From JAICLL01 sp035252155 (GTDB lineage Bacteria; Planctomycetota; Planctomycetia; Pirellulales; JAICIG01), in the NCBI GenBank assembly GCA_035252155.1, contig DATFDL010000526.1, forward strand, positions 1 to 17,930: a stretch of DNA of 17,930 nt, read 5' to 3'. Positions 1-6,837 of the stretch are shown in pieces. A program made the position numbers and the translations under genes. Below the pieces are notes generated by a model. It was not told where the DNA came from. It made no database searches and was given only the letters and a program-made list of their open reading frames with translations. Numbering within the stretch: position 1 is the stretch's first letter; each line of letters begins with the position of its first letter.

Positions 1-726
1 CGCGAGCACTTACGGCGCGCCGCGGGCCAACACCAGTGGCGAGCGGGCCTCAGTCCCCACGCGCCCTACACGGTTCATCCCGGCTTATTCAACCGGCTCG
101 TGGCGCTAGCGGCCGAGTCGAGCGCGCCCCTCGCATTTCACCTGGCGGAGTCGTCCGAAGAAATCGAACTGTTGGCAACCGGCCAGGGCCTGTTTCACGA
201 CGTACTGGCTGAGCTGGGTTTTTGGGATCCGACGGCAATTCCCCGCGGCACGCGGCCGCTCGATTATCTACGGCGGCTAGCTGCCAGCGGTGTTCGCGCA
301 TTGGTGATTCACGGCAACTATCTCGCCGATGACGAAATCGACTTGCTCGCCGCGCATGCCGATCGCATGACCGTAATTTATTGCCCGCGAACGCATGCTT
401 ATTTCGGCCATCCACGGCATCCCTTGCCCAAACTGTTGGCGGCGGGCGCTCGCGTGGCGGTAGGCACCGACAGCCGTGCTTCGAATCCCGACCTGAACCT
501 TTGGGAAGAACTCCGATTCGTCGCTCGCACGTTTGCCGAACTACCTCCCGAAACCGTGTTGCGTCTGGGCACGATCGACGCGGCCCACGCCTTGGGCCTT
601 GGCGACGAGTGCGGCAGTCTCGAAGTCGGCAAGCGCGCCGACCTGGCGATCGTGCCGCTCGAAGGCCGAACATCGTGCGAGCCGCACGAATTGCTGTTCG
701 AGTCCACCCTCTCTCCTCTCTTATAA
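1..726 (+). CDS. Amidohydrolase family protein (5' end outside window)
   Basis: This is the C-terminal 241 residues of a metal-dependent hydrolase of the amidohydrolase superfamily, closest by eye to the deaminase/chlorohydrolase-like group (MtaD, SsnA, TrzN). Visible landmarks, numbered from base 1, are SPHAPYTV (18-25, substrate-side His), FHLAES (metal His about 47, Glu about 50), VIHGNYL (His about 104), YCPRTHAYFGH (about 127-137) and GTDS (metal Asp about 157). The tail 'TIDAAHALGLGDECGSLEVGKRADLAIV' region is typical, split here as TIDAAHALGLG and GSLEVGKRADLAIV. The N-terminal HxH metal site and roughly 200 residues lie upstream of the window. The frame is open from base 1, so a GTG at 100 is internal, not the start. 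Stop is TAA at 724-726, followed by a T-rich stretch. It converges on the glycosyltransferase with only 11 bases between stops. The substrate cannot be told from this fragment. Confidence 0.88.
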   Translation, partial: REHLRRAAGQHQWRAGLSPHAPYTVHPGLFNRLVALAAESSAPLAFHLAESSEEIELLATGQGLFHDVLAELGFWDPTAIPRGTRPLDYLRRLAASGVRALVIHGNYLADDEIDLLAAHADRMTVIYCPRTHAYFGHPRHPLPKLLAAGARVAVGTDSRASNPDLNLWEELRFVARTFAELPPETVLRLGTIDAAHALGLGDECGSLEVGKRADLAIVPLEGRTSCEPHELLFESTLSPLL

Positions 727-737
727 TTTTTTTGCGC

Positions 738-1919
738 TCAATTTTTCTGCCTTCCGCCGTCGCAATCCCTCGCAGCTAGCAATTCGCGAAAAAGCGTGAG
801 AAATCGGCGAGCAATTTGATCGAGATCATGCCGCTCGACAATATCTTGCCGGGCGGCGGCCGACAGCCGCTCGCGCAGCGGCGGATCGTCCAGCACACGG
901 GCCAGCGCGGCGGCCAATTGAACATCGTCGTCGTGATCGAACAACAGTCCGTTCTGGCCGTCGCGCACGACGTCGATGTTGCCCGGCACGCGCGTCACGA
1001 CCGGGCAAAGCCCACTGGCCATTGCCTCGAGCAAGGCGTTCGAGCAGCCCTCGCTCGGCGACGGGAGCACGAAGACGCTGGCCCGGCGATGCGCCGCGGG
1101 AACGTCGTCGACATGCCCGAGAAACTCGACATTGCGCAAACCGTCGGCCGCGGCAATTTGGCGCAGCTCGCCGGACAGCGGTCCGTCGCCGGCCATCAGC
1201 AAGCGGTAGCGGCCATCGCCGTTGAGCCGCCGCCAGGCCCGGAGCAAAACCTGCGGGTTTTTGGCCGCCGCCAGCCGCGACAGGTAAAGCACGGTGCGGT
1301 CGCGATCGCCGGCATCGCCCTCGGCGGGCGAAAAACGTTCGAGATCGACGCCGTTGGTGATCGGGCGAATCACCGCGTCGGGGCAGCCGAGCTCGCGAAG
1401 CTCACTCTCCGCTTCCCTTGACAGGGTAAGAAACATCGTGTTGCGCAGCACCAGCCGGCGCCATAGTCCCGCTCCCTTGGCCCTTAAGATTTGCCGCACG
1501 TCGCCCGCCGATCCTGTCGAGGCAGGAACTACCACCACCGATTTACCTAGCGCGGGGCAGACGAAGCCCGTGGCCGCTGCTTCCCAGGGAATTTGCCCAT
1601 CCAGCACGACGTCGAAACGCCGGCGATAGCGAATCAGGTTCGCTGCTAAGCTGCCGATAAAGCTCAGCCCGAACAACGGCCCCAGCGGCCAGGTGCGGAT
1701 GACGCGATGGATTTCAACGCCGCGAAGCGTTTCGCGCTGTGGCAGGCCGGGCACGCGGCGGGTGAATACCAGCGGCCGGTGCCCCCAGCGGGCCCAGCGC
1801 TCGGCGAGCTGCTGCATCTGCCGTTCGGCGCCGCCCACCGTCGGATAAAAATGAGCCAGGCAAATCGCGATCCGCAACGGCCGGTCGCCGTCGGCCGCCG
1901 GCGTCACTCCACTGCCCAT
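738..1919 (-). CDS. Glycosyltransferase family 4 protein
   Basis: A complete 393-residue GT-B fold, retaining glycosyltransferase that would move a sugar from a nucleotide-sugar donor to a glycan, lipid or other acceptor at the cytoplasmic face. The N-terminal domain has the FYPTVGGAERQ loop (residues 24-34). The C-terminal donor domain starts near VLYLSRL (210-216) and has the signature SEGCSNALLEAMASG, with the EX7E pair at Glu290 and Glu298. PITNGVDLERF (186-196) is the usual linker strand. There is no signal peptide or membrane segment. The ATG at 1919 lies inside the end of the metallopeptidase gene (16-base overlap), which suggests translational coupling. No other glycan-assembly gene is next to it, so the acceptor is unknown. 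The length is normal and the family call is secure; the specific activity is not. Confidence 0.9.
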   Translation of the reverse strand: MGSGVTPAADGDRPLRIAICLAHFYPTVGGAERQMQQLAERWARWGHRPLVFTRRVPGLPQRETLRGVEIHRVIRTWPLGPLFGLSFIGSLAANLIRYRRRFDVVLDGQIPWEAAATGFVCPALGKSVVVVPASTGSAGDVRQILRAKGAGLWRRLVLRNTMFLTLSREAESELRELGCPDAVIRPITNGVDLERFSPAEGDAGDRDRTVLYLSRLAAAKNPQVLLRAWRRLNGDGRYRLLMAGDGPLSGELRQIAAADGLRNVEFLGHVDDVPAAHRRASVFVLPSPSEGCSNALLEAMASGLCPVVTRVPGNIDVVRDGQNGLLFDHDDDVQLAAALARVLDDPPLRERLSAAARQDIVERHDLDQIARRFLTLFRELLAARDCDGGRQKN

Positions 1920-2716
1920 AGTCGAGTCAGCAGGTCGCAGCCATCGGGGTCATGCTCGCGCAGCTCAGCCCGGACATAGGGGTAAAAATCGTTCGTGCCG
2001 AAGTAGGCTTCGCTCGCCTCCGCAAAATACTCTTGTGGATTGGTCAGCGCGTAGTGGCGCTCGCGGCGCCCGCTGGCCCGCAGCACGTTTTCGTACGACT
2101 TTGATTCTTTGGCCCGCTCGAAGGCTGCTCGCAACTCGGCATTGTCAAAGCCGCGGTCCAAAAACTGGTGGTGATAGCCGTGGGCCAGCTCATGAAACAC
2201 CATCCACGGTTGCTCGTGGGTCCATTTCAAGAAATTGCGGGCGTTGGCCAACTCGACGCAGCGAGCCTTATCGGGGTTCATGCCATGCTCGCGCAGCCAA
2301 CTGGCGTCGGGATGGTACGCCATACACGGGTGGTGCGGCTCGGCCTCTTCCACCCAGATCGTGATTTGCCGCAGCTTGGCGACCGATTGGTCGGGCACAT
2401 TGCGCGTGATCTGATAAAGCTGAAAGCGAAGCACCGCGAGCGTGTCTTGGCACAGCTTCGGTTCTTTGTCGCGAAATGCGCGGTTGAGTCGTACCGTCCA
2501 ACCTTCGATCGTTTCGATGTTGTATTGATCGGTCGGATCATAAGCGCCGGCGGCCGCATCGGTAGTCATGGGCGTTGCCTCAGCGGACGTTTTTTGAGCG
2601 AGCGCCGGCTTGCCCTCCGCCGCGGTAAGTGCAGCCACCGTGGCAGCAAGAATGAACCAACGGCGGTGCGCGATCGTGCCTAACGAGAACCATTCGAATG
2701 TCGCCATCGAGCTCAT
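1904..2716 (-). CDS. Putative exported zinc metallopeptidase (HELAH motif)
   Basis: A 270-residue protein with a basic N-region and hydrophobic stretch (HRRWFILAATVAALTAAEG, about 18-35) ending near ALAQ, read as a signal peptide or N-terminal anchor. The mature part carries WMVFHELAHGYHHQF with the zinc motif HELAH at 175-179. Downstream, NPQEYFAEASEAYFG (about 226-240) supplies acidic residues (Glu229, Glu233) in the place where gluzincin-type peptidases put the third zinc ligand. The arrangement recalls the anthrax-lethal-factor-like (M34/ATLF) peptidases, but I cannot assign a family firmly. Start choice is open: ATG at 2716 has GGAG only two bases upstream, while the ATG at 2707 (MATFEW) has it at a more normal distance. 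It sits 47 bases after the CMD gene and overlaps the glycosyltransferase start by 16 bases, so the three may form an operon. Substrate unknown. Confidence 0.72.
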   Translation of the reverse strand: MSSMATFEWFSLGTIAHRRWFILAATVAALTAAEGKPALAQKTSAEATPMTTDAAAGAYDPTDQYNIETIEGWTVRLNRAFRDKEPKLCQDTLAVLRFQLYQITRNVPDQSVAKLRQITIWVEEAEPHHPCMAYHPDASWLREHGMNPDKARCVELANARNFLKWTHEQPWMVFHELAHGYHHQFLDRGFDNAELRAAFERAKESKSYENVLRASGRRERHYALTNPQEYFAEASEAYFGTNDFYPYVRAELREHDPDGCDLLTRLWAVE

Positions 2717-2763
2717 TACTCCGGCAAATTGAAACTACGGGCGGCGCGGATGCTTTTGTCCTT

Positions 2764-3321
2764 CTAGCGTACCGTCCGCTCGTTCGACACGACAAGCCCG
2801 TCGACGGGCACGCGTGGGAAATCGACCTCGGTATGCGCGAGCTGGTTAAAGTAATTCGTCAACGTCGACAGGGCAACGTGCCCGACGACTTCCGCAATCT
2901 CGGCGTCGGAAAGCCCCGCCTCTCGGGCGTCGGCGAGTTGCTCGTCGGAAGCGTCGCCGCGGTCGTCGAGAATGCCCTGGGCCAGCGAGAGCGCCGCCTG
3001 CGACTTGGCCTCGGCCGAAATTCCTTCTCGCGCGCCAGTGATCTCCTCGCGTGTCAGGCCGCCGCGCGCGGCCAGCAGCGAATGTGCCGACAGGCAATAT
3101 TCGCAGCCGTTGGCCTGACTAACCAAGAGCGCGATTTGTTCCCGGAGCGGCGCGGCAAGCACTCCCTTGGCCAATGCGCCGCTGAAGTTGAGATAGCCCT
3201 CCAGCAAAGCCGGTGAATGAGCCATTGCTTTCATCATATTGGGAACCTTTCCCATCTTGGCCCTCACGCCACGCAGCAATTCGTTGGCCTTATCTCGCTG
3301 ACGAGGGAACGGGCCTCGCAC
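2764..3321 (-). CDS. Carboxymuconolactone decarboxylase / AhpD-like protein
   Basis: A 185-residue all-helical protein of the CMD/AhpD-like superfamily, which includes alkylhydroperoxidases and peroxidase-related enzymes. The key motif REQIALLVSQANGCEYCLSAH gives the CxxC pair at Cys73 and Cys76 with His80, and Glu61 in the position of the proton-relay Glu. KMGKVPNMMKAMAHSPALLEGYL (split: KMGKVPNMMKAM at 22-33, AHSPALLEGYL after it) is typical of this subgroup. The frame opens just after an in-frame TAG, and the only sensible start is GTG at 3321. The protein is perhaps 7-10 residues shorter at the N-terminus than relatives, but keeps the whole domain. No clear ribosome site is seen. A role in thiol-based peroxide defence is the family expectation, not shown here. 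It is the first gene of the minus-strand group with the metallopeptidase. Confidence 0.88.
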   Translation of the reverse strand: MRGPFPRQRDKANELLRGVRAKMGKVPNMMKAMAHSPALLEGYLNFSGALAKGVLAAPLREQIALLVSQANGCEYCLSAHSLLAARGGLTREEITGAREGISAEAKSQAALSLAQGILDDRGDASDEQLADAREAGLSDAEIAEVVGHVALSTLTNYFNQLAHTEVDFPRVPVDGLVVSNERTVR

Positions 3322-3597
3322 AATGGGCGTCTAAAACTCTAATTGCTTGCGCCGCAGCGATAACTCGTCTGCTGAACCCCCTCGGTAATGCGACGCGCGA
3401 AGCTGATCGGGCAGAGTTGGCTGCTTGGGTGGCCCGACGCCGGCCTGACGATCGGCAGCGCGCTGCCGATGCGATGCCCCCTATATTGGGCAAGACGCGC
3501 ACCGCGGTGCGCATCGGCGCGATTGAGCGAGGTAGAGTTTTCGCCGGGATGAACGCTCGGCCAGAAGCGCATGCGCAGGCCGGCTTTCGCAGCTCGC
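3322..3597. other. Gene-free stretch between CMD gene and toxin-antitoxin relic
   Basis: I see no convincing coding sequence in this stretch. Open frames exist on both strands but have no recognisable domain or start. The notable content is two perfect palindromes, listed separately, and the sequence looks like a dispersed intergenic repeat of the kind common in planctomycetes. The last part may include the decayed 3' tail of the HEPN relic, whose frame stays open through here with no family similarity. Confidence 0.5.
3451..3512. repeat. Pair of perfect palindromes (20 bp and 16 bp)
   Basis: Bases 3451-3470 read ATCGGCAGCGCGCTGCCGAT, which equals its own reverse complement over all 20 bases. 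Bases 3497-3512 read GCGCACCGCGGTGCGC, again perfect over 16 bases. They are 26 bases apart with ATATTGGGC-type sequence between. Either could form a hairpin in RNA or be a dimeric protein site, but no T-tract follows, so they are not classical terminators. I infer a REP-like dispersed repeat; copy number elsewhere in the genome would decide this. Confidence 0.7.
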
Positions 3598-3599
3598 GA

Positions 3600-4100
3600 C
3601 GAACGCGAGCGCGCTAAAGCAACCGCCTTGCGCGCTTCGGTGACTGAAATCTCGGGCCCGCCGCCAGGATCGGGATAGCGCCTGACCGTCGCATAATCGG
3701 TCAACAGCTTCTGATCCTTGCGATCGAGCTGCGGCCGGAACTTGGTCGGCAGCAAGGCGACAAGCACGGAAAGGTCATGTGTTTTGGGAAAGGGCGTCGC
3801 ATGCAAAACAAGCACCGCCTTAAGATACTTCTCGACGCACTGCTGTGCGTGGAAACAGACGGTGTCCATCGACCGAAACGGGGAGTTGAGGCAGGGCCAT
3901 CTGAATTTGTAAACGCTTCTCGACGACCGACGCTTCCACCGGCATGACGACGAGCAAGTCGATGTCGCTATCTGGGCGCGCGTCGCCGGGGCTTGAGAGC
4001 CAAAGAGAATGATTTTTTCCGGACGGAATCGCTTCACGATCCGTTTTACAATGCGATCGATTACGAGCTGAACGCTCGGTTTCTCGGCGAGTTTTCCCAT
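3600..4100 (-). pseudogene. MNT/HEPN toxin-antitoxin pair, frameshifted and internally deleted
   Basis: Reading from 4100 downward, the start MGKLAEKPSV is followed by RFRPEKIILFGSQA, the first half of a minimal nucleotidyltransferase (MNT antitoxin). The family then expects G(D)ARPDSDIDLLVV. That stretch is present, but in another frame after about 3990, so about one base has been lost near 3985-3995. The MNT similarity stops at LPQLPVSVD (about 3870). The sequence then jumps, in the first frame, into the middle of a HEPN domain: DTVCFHAQQCVEKYLKAV, FPKTHDLSVLVALLP and ISVTEARKAVALAR. The C-terminal part of MNT and the N-terminal part of HEPN are missing, as if about 250 bases between them were deleted. 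No stop occurs at the normal HEPN end. In intact systems HEPN is an RNase toxin and MNT the antitoxin that modifies it; neither can work here. Confidence 0.82.
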
Positions 4101-4106
4101 CGCGCA

Positions 4107-4112
4107 ATTATA
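4107..4112 (-). promoter_or_regulatory. Possible -10 box (TATAAT) for the MNT/HEPN relic
   Basis: On the minus strand the bases just before the MNT start read GGATATAATTGCGCGATG, containing a perfect TATAAT. It ends only six bases before the ATG, so a transcript would be nearly leaderless. No good -35 match lies 16-18 bases further upstream. A six-base AT-rich match in a GC-rich genome is suggestive but weak. Confidence 0.22.
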
Positions 4113-4247
4113 TCCGAAAACCACCTTCCGTGCCGGCTGTGTGAACTGGCGTGGCAGAACCGCTCGTTCGATTTTCCTGAAAGACTTAGTCGGCTTGCCG
4201 GTATGCTCTTTCAGATAGCGGGCTACCCTAACTTCACGAGAACTCTT

Positions 4248-4643
4248 ATGTCGACGAAAACTTCTTGGAACTGGACAATCGTTGCTGGTTTCGGGCTGCA
4301 CCTTTTGATCGCCGCGATCATGGTGCTGGCGGGTTCGGCGAAAGTCGCCGGGTTTTTTCCGCCGGAAGCGGTGGCCGAAATGGGGCTGAGTGGTTGGATT
4401 ACCGTGATCGGCGCGGGCGAGATCGCTACGGCGTTTCTGTTGCTCATCCCGCGAACGGCGCCCTTGGGAGTATTGCTGGCCAGCTCTTTTTGGGGCGGCG
4501 CCATCTGCTTGCATATGTCGAAAGGCACTCCCTTTGTCGTTCAATCCGCGCTGCTGCTTTTGACTTGGGCAGGAGCGTACTTGCGCATGCCCGGCATGCT
4601 CGTCTCGAACAGCCGAGTCACGAGCGCCGTCCAGCCGGTTTGA
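4248..4643 (+). CDS. DoxX-like small membrane protein
   Basis: A 131-residue protein with four hydrophobic segments: about 8-30 (WTIVAGFGLHLLIAAIMVLAG), 44-65 (GWITVIGAGEIATAFLLLIP), 70-86 (PLGVLLASSFWGGAICL) and 93-110 (FVVQSALLLLTWAGAYL). The SAKVAGFFPPEAV stretch after the first helix and overall size fit the DoxX/DoxX-like family. These are inner-membrane proteins of uncertain biochemical role, sometimes linked to redox balance. The frame is open back to 3993, but those upstream codons overlap the TA relic and look non-coding, so ATG 4248 is preferred (an alternative is ATG 4203). Its last 30-odd bases run antisense to the end of the glucosidase relic. It has no same-strand partner nearby. 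Confidence 0.75.
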   Translation: MSTKTSWNWTIVAGFGLHLLIAAIMVLAGSAKVAGFFPPEAVAEMGLSGWITVIGAGEIATAFLLLIPRTAPLGVLLASSFWGGAICLHMSKGTPFVVQSALLLLTWAGAYLRMPGMLVSNSRVTSAVQPV

Positions 4644-5008
4644 TGACTGGCGCCTAGCCCCCGGCCGTCGTCACCGTGAAAATATTCGTGGAACAAAACG
4701 AGGTCACGCCAGCGCGGATTGGCGGCGAAGCGATGATCGTTGCCATGACACGGCCGGCGACCCTGCACGCCCCCTCGGCTTCCATATAAGAAATGTGCTG
4801 CGGCCGAGTAATCTTCGCGCACGGTGCCCCATTGCCGTTCCGATAGATACGGTCCCCAACGCTTCGAGTTCGCCGTGCGCGCTCGGTCTTCGGCCAACCG
4901 CAACGATTCGGCATCGCGGTGGGCGTGCCCGTCTGCAAAGCCAGTGACAGTGCCAGGCATGTCGGCGTTTTCCTGAAAGACGGGGTCACGGGGCCTGTAT
5001 CTTATCAT
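4541..5008 (-). pseudogene. Internally deleted MGH1-like (GH63-type) glucosidase relic
   Basis: The minus-strand frame from 5008 joins two pieces of one large protein family. Residues about 35-69 (ESLRLAEDRARTAN, KRWGPYLSERQWGTVREDYSA) match the extreme N-terminus of bacterial MGH1-like/GH63-type glucosidases. Residues about 83-125 (GRRPCHGNDHRFAANPRWRD, LVLFHEYFHGDDGRGLGASH, QTGWTALVTRLFE) match their extreme C-terminus. Such enzymes are usually nearly 900 residues, so roughly 800 residues including the catalytic core are absent. The two ends are joined by about 13 unassigned residues (AAHFLYGSRGGVQ), still in one frame. Recognisable similarity ends near 4610, inside the antisense 3' end of the DoxX gene, and the open frame runs on to 4541. 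The product cannot be an active hydrolase. This is my recollection of the family; an alignment would settle it. Confidence 0.78.
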
Positions 5009-5030
5009 GGGTGAACGAGATTTAGCTTGA

Positions 5031-5036
5031 AAGGGA
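5031..5036 (+). promoter_or_regulatory. Ribosome binding site of the SDR gene
   Basis: AAGGGA lies seven bases before ATG 5044 and supports that start over the upstream in-frame or out-of-frame TTG codons. Confidence 0.6.
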
Positions 5037-5043
5037 ACACGTC

Positions 5044-5796
5044 ATGTCGCAAAAACTCGCTGGAAAAGTGGCCGTCGTTACGGGTGCCTCGAAGGGCATC
5101 GGGGCCGAAATCGCCCGGCAGTTTGCCGCCGAAGGGGCGGCGGTGGTCGTCAACTATGCCACGAGCAAGCAAGGGGCCGAGCGCGTGGTGGCCGACATCC
5201 TGCGCGAGGGCGGAAAAGCCATCGCGGTGCAGGCCGATATGAGCAAGCCCGATCAGATCGAGCGATTGTTTGCTGAAACAATGCGGCACTTCGACAAGCT
5301 CGACGTGCTGGTCAACAACGCCGGCATCTATGAGTTTGCGCCGCTCGAAGACGTAACGCTTGAGCACTTTCATAAGCAGTACGACCTGAACGTGCTCGGC
5401 CTGCTGCTGGCGACCAAAGAAGCGGTCAAGCATTTTGGTCCCCAGGGTGGAGGCATCATCAACCTCAGCTCGGTGGTCGCCACCTACGGAGTGCCGACGG
5501 CGTCGGTCTATAGCGGCACCAAGGCGGCGGTCGAGGCGATCACCCGCTCGCTGGCCAAGGAGTTAGGCCCCAGGCGGATCCGCGTCAACACGATCAACCC
5601 GGGCATGGTGGAAACCGATGGCCTGCACGCCGCCGGTATCGCCGAAAGCGAATTCCGCTCGCAGACGGTGGCCCAAACGCCGTTGGGCCGCATCGGGCAA
5701 CCCAAGGACATCGCCCCGGCCGCCGTGTTTCTGGCTTCGGCCGATTCCGCCTGGATCACCGGCGAAAGTTTTTATATTTCGGGCGGACTGCGCTAA
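5044..5796 (+). CDS. SDR family oxidoreductase (FabG-like 3-ketoacyl reductase type)
   Basis: A complete 250-residue classical short-chain dehydrogenase/reductase. It shows the Rossmann nucleotide-binding motif TGASKGIG (13-20), NNAG (91-94), the catalytic Ser in NLSSVVA (about 142-143), and Tyr156/Lys160 in YSGTK. The PGMVETDG stretch (186-193) and the C-terminal WITGESFYISGGLR are typical of FabG-like members. It would carry out NAD(P)H-dependent reduction of a keto group, or the reverse, in the cytoplasm. Substrate is unknown: no fatty-acid gene is adjacent, so a housekeeping FabG role is not supported, and relatives of this kind are often general or sugar/alcohol dehydrogenases. The start at ATG 5044 has AAGGGA upstream. 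A small ORF follows 15 bases after the stop with its own strong ribosome site that begins at the stop codon region. Confidence 0.92.
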   Translation: MSQKLAGKVAVVTGASKGIGAEIARQFAAEGAAVVVNYATSKQGAERVVADILREGGKAIAVQADMSKPDQIERLFAETMRHFDKLDVLVNNAGIYEFAPLEDVTLEHFHKQYDLNVLGLLLATKEAVKHFGPQGGGIINLSSVVATYGVPTASVYSGTKAAVEAITRSLAKELGPRRIRVNTINPGMVETDGLHAAGIAESEFRSQTVAQTPLGRIGQPKDIAPAAVFLASADSAWITGESFYISGGLR

Positions 5797-5801
5797 AGGA
5801 G
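5795..5801 (+). promoter_or_regulatory. Strong Shine-Dalgarno site for the small ORF
   Basis: AAAGGAG overlaps the TAA of the SDR gene and lies ten bases before ATG 5812. It is the strongest ribosome site in the window and chooses ATG 5812 over TTG 5803, which would be too close. It is the main reason to treat the small ORF as real and co-transcribed with the SDR gene. Confidence 0.55.
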
Positions 5802-5811
5802 TTTGTCAACC

Positions 5812-5985
5812 ATGTCAACCATCACCCGAGTCGAAGCCCATTCGCGCCGCCAGGGCGCCGGCTTGCACCGTCGAGCAAGGTATTCTCGGTTGCAAGAGCT
5901 ATGGTCCGACGGACTCGCGATGACGGCGATTGTGACGCTGGCGTCGTTCATTGTCTTTCAAACACTAAGGATGGTATTGACTTAG
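5812..5985 (+). CDS. Small hypothetical membrane protein (57 aa)
   Basis: I do not recognise a family. The 57-residue ORF begins with a polar, Arg-rich half (MSTITRVEAHSRRQGAGLHR then RARYSRLQELWSD) and ends in one hydrophobic segment (LAMTAIVTLASFIVFQTLRM, about 35-54), suggesting a single-pass membrane protein with the basic half in the cytoplasm. It is placed 15 bases after the SDR stop with a strong AAAGGAG site ten bases before ATG. The first half uses mostly G/C-ending codons like its neighbours; the last few codons are less biased. A stem-loop follows six bases after the stop. It may be translated with the SDR, but could also be a chance ORF. Confidence 0.5.
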   Translation: MSTITRVEAHSRRQGAGLHRRARYSRLQELWSDGLAMTAIVTLASFIVFQTLRMVLT

Positions 5986-6228
5986 ACGACCCCATCGAGC
6001 TTGTCTCGATGGTGAAGGAGTGGCGTCATTCGCCTCGCTTACGCTTCGCTCTTAGTGTCTATTCACCCCGTGCCAGCTCAACTTAAGACACTTGCAAAGA
6101 GATGTCGTGCCACCAATTCCATTCCGCCCCTCGCCCGTCAGCCCGACCGCGCGTATCATGGAAGCTGATTCGGTCGAGGCGGGCCGCGATCAGGCGATCG
6201 ACGGCGACTAGGATGTTCAGGTGGATGC
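5986..6228 (+). other. Gene-free leader before the ECF sigma gene
   Basis: No coding sequence is recognised. Besides the stem-loop at 5992-6012 there is a weak inverted pair, AGTGTCT at 6054-6060 and AGACACT at 6086-6092, 25 bases apart. Promoters for the sigma/kinase genes should lie here, but I see no convincing consensus pair. If the sigma factor is autoregulated its own promoter would be in this stretch, and its motif cannot be predicted by eye. Confidence 0.4.
5992..6012 (+). terminator. Stem-loop after the SDR/small-ORF unit
   Basis: CCATCGAG (5992-5999) pairs perfectly with CTCGATGG (6005-6012) around a five-base loop, beginning six bases after the TAG of the small ORF. There is no T-run after the stem, so it is not a classical intrinsic terminator. 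Its position fits a 3'-end stabiliser or a weak terminator. Confidence 0.35.
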
Positions 6229-6837
6229 ATGGCCGTGGACAACTCCCCGCTCACGCGAGCCAGCCTGCTGGTGCGGCTGCGCGACGGCTCGAACGACGCC
6301 GCCTGGCGAGAATTTCTGCATCTCTATGGGCCGGTGGTGTATGGTTTTGCCCGAAACCGCGGCCTGCAAGACGCCGACGCGGCCGACCTGGTGCAAGACG
6401 TTATGCGGTCGGTGATGCGGGCCATCGGCCGGTTCGATTACGACCGGCGGCAAGGAACGTTTCGCGGCTGGCTGTTCACGATCACGCGCAACAAGGTCTT
6501 CAATTTTCTGTCGGCCCGCCGCATTCGTCCGCAGGCGTCGGGCGATTCGAGCACCAATCGCTTGCTGGCCGAGCAGCCCGACGCGTCGGGCGACTCCGAT
6601 CAATGGGACCTCGAATACCAGCGCCGCCTCGCCTCGCTGGCGATGGACCGCATCAAAGGCGAGTTTCAGGAAAAAACATGGCGGGCGTTCTGGCTCACGG
6701 CCGTCGAAGGCGCGGCGGCGGCCGACGCGGCCCGGCAGGTCGGCATTTCGCCCGGCGCGGTCTATGTGGCCAAGAGCCGCGTGCTTCAGCGGTTGAAGGA
6801 AGAAGTCGAGGCGATCGAAGTCGAGCAAGAGAGTTAG
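6229..6837 (+). CDS. ECF-type RNA polymerase sigma factor
   Basis: A 202-residue sigma-70 family protein of the extracytoplasmic-function class with only regions 2 and 4. Region 2 spans about 24-97: AAWREFLHLYGPVVYGFARN, the acidic DADAADLVQDVM stretch (48-59) that contacts the core enzyme, and FRGWLFTITRNKVFNFLSAR (78-97), which carries the -10 contacts. Region 4 covers about 140-192, with a helix-turn-helix in AAAADAARQVGISPGAVYVA (162-181) and KSRVLQRLKEEV after it. The linker is rich in Asp, Ser and Gly. Start ATG 6229 opens MAVDNSPLTRASLLVRLRDG, a typical planctomycete ECF opening. A longer overlapping frame on the same strand has no domain. The gene is followed after 104 bases by the Ser/Thr kinase, the usual planctomycete pairing in which the kinase side is thought to control the sigma factor. 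Confidence 0.93.
   Translation: MAVDNSPLTRASLLVRLRDGSNDAAWREFLHLYGPVVYGFARNRGLQDADAADLVQDVMRSVMRAIGRFDYDRRQGTFRGWLFTITRNKVFNFLSARRIRPQASGDSSTNRLLAEQPDASGDSDQWDLEYQRRLASLAMDRIKGEFQEKTWRAFWLTAVEGAAAADAARQVGISPGAVYVAKSRVLQRLKEEVEAIEVEQES

Noticed and set aside
3339..4544. A 401-codon open frame on the minus strand
   Set aside because: It crosses the MNT/HEPN relic, its upstream DNA and the antisense of DoxX. Only short parts resemble a protein family, and in alternating frames, so it is openness from high GC and not one gene.
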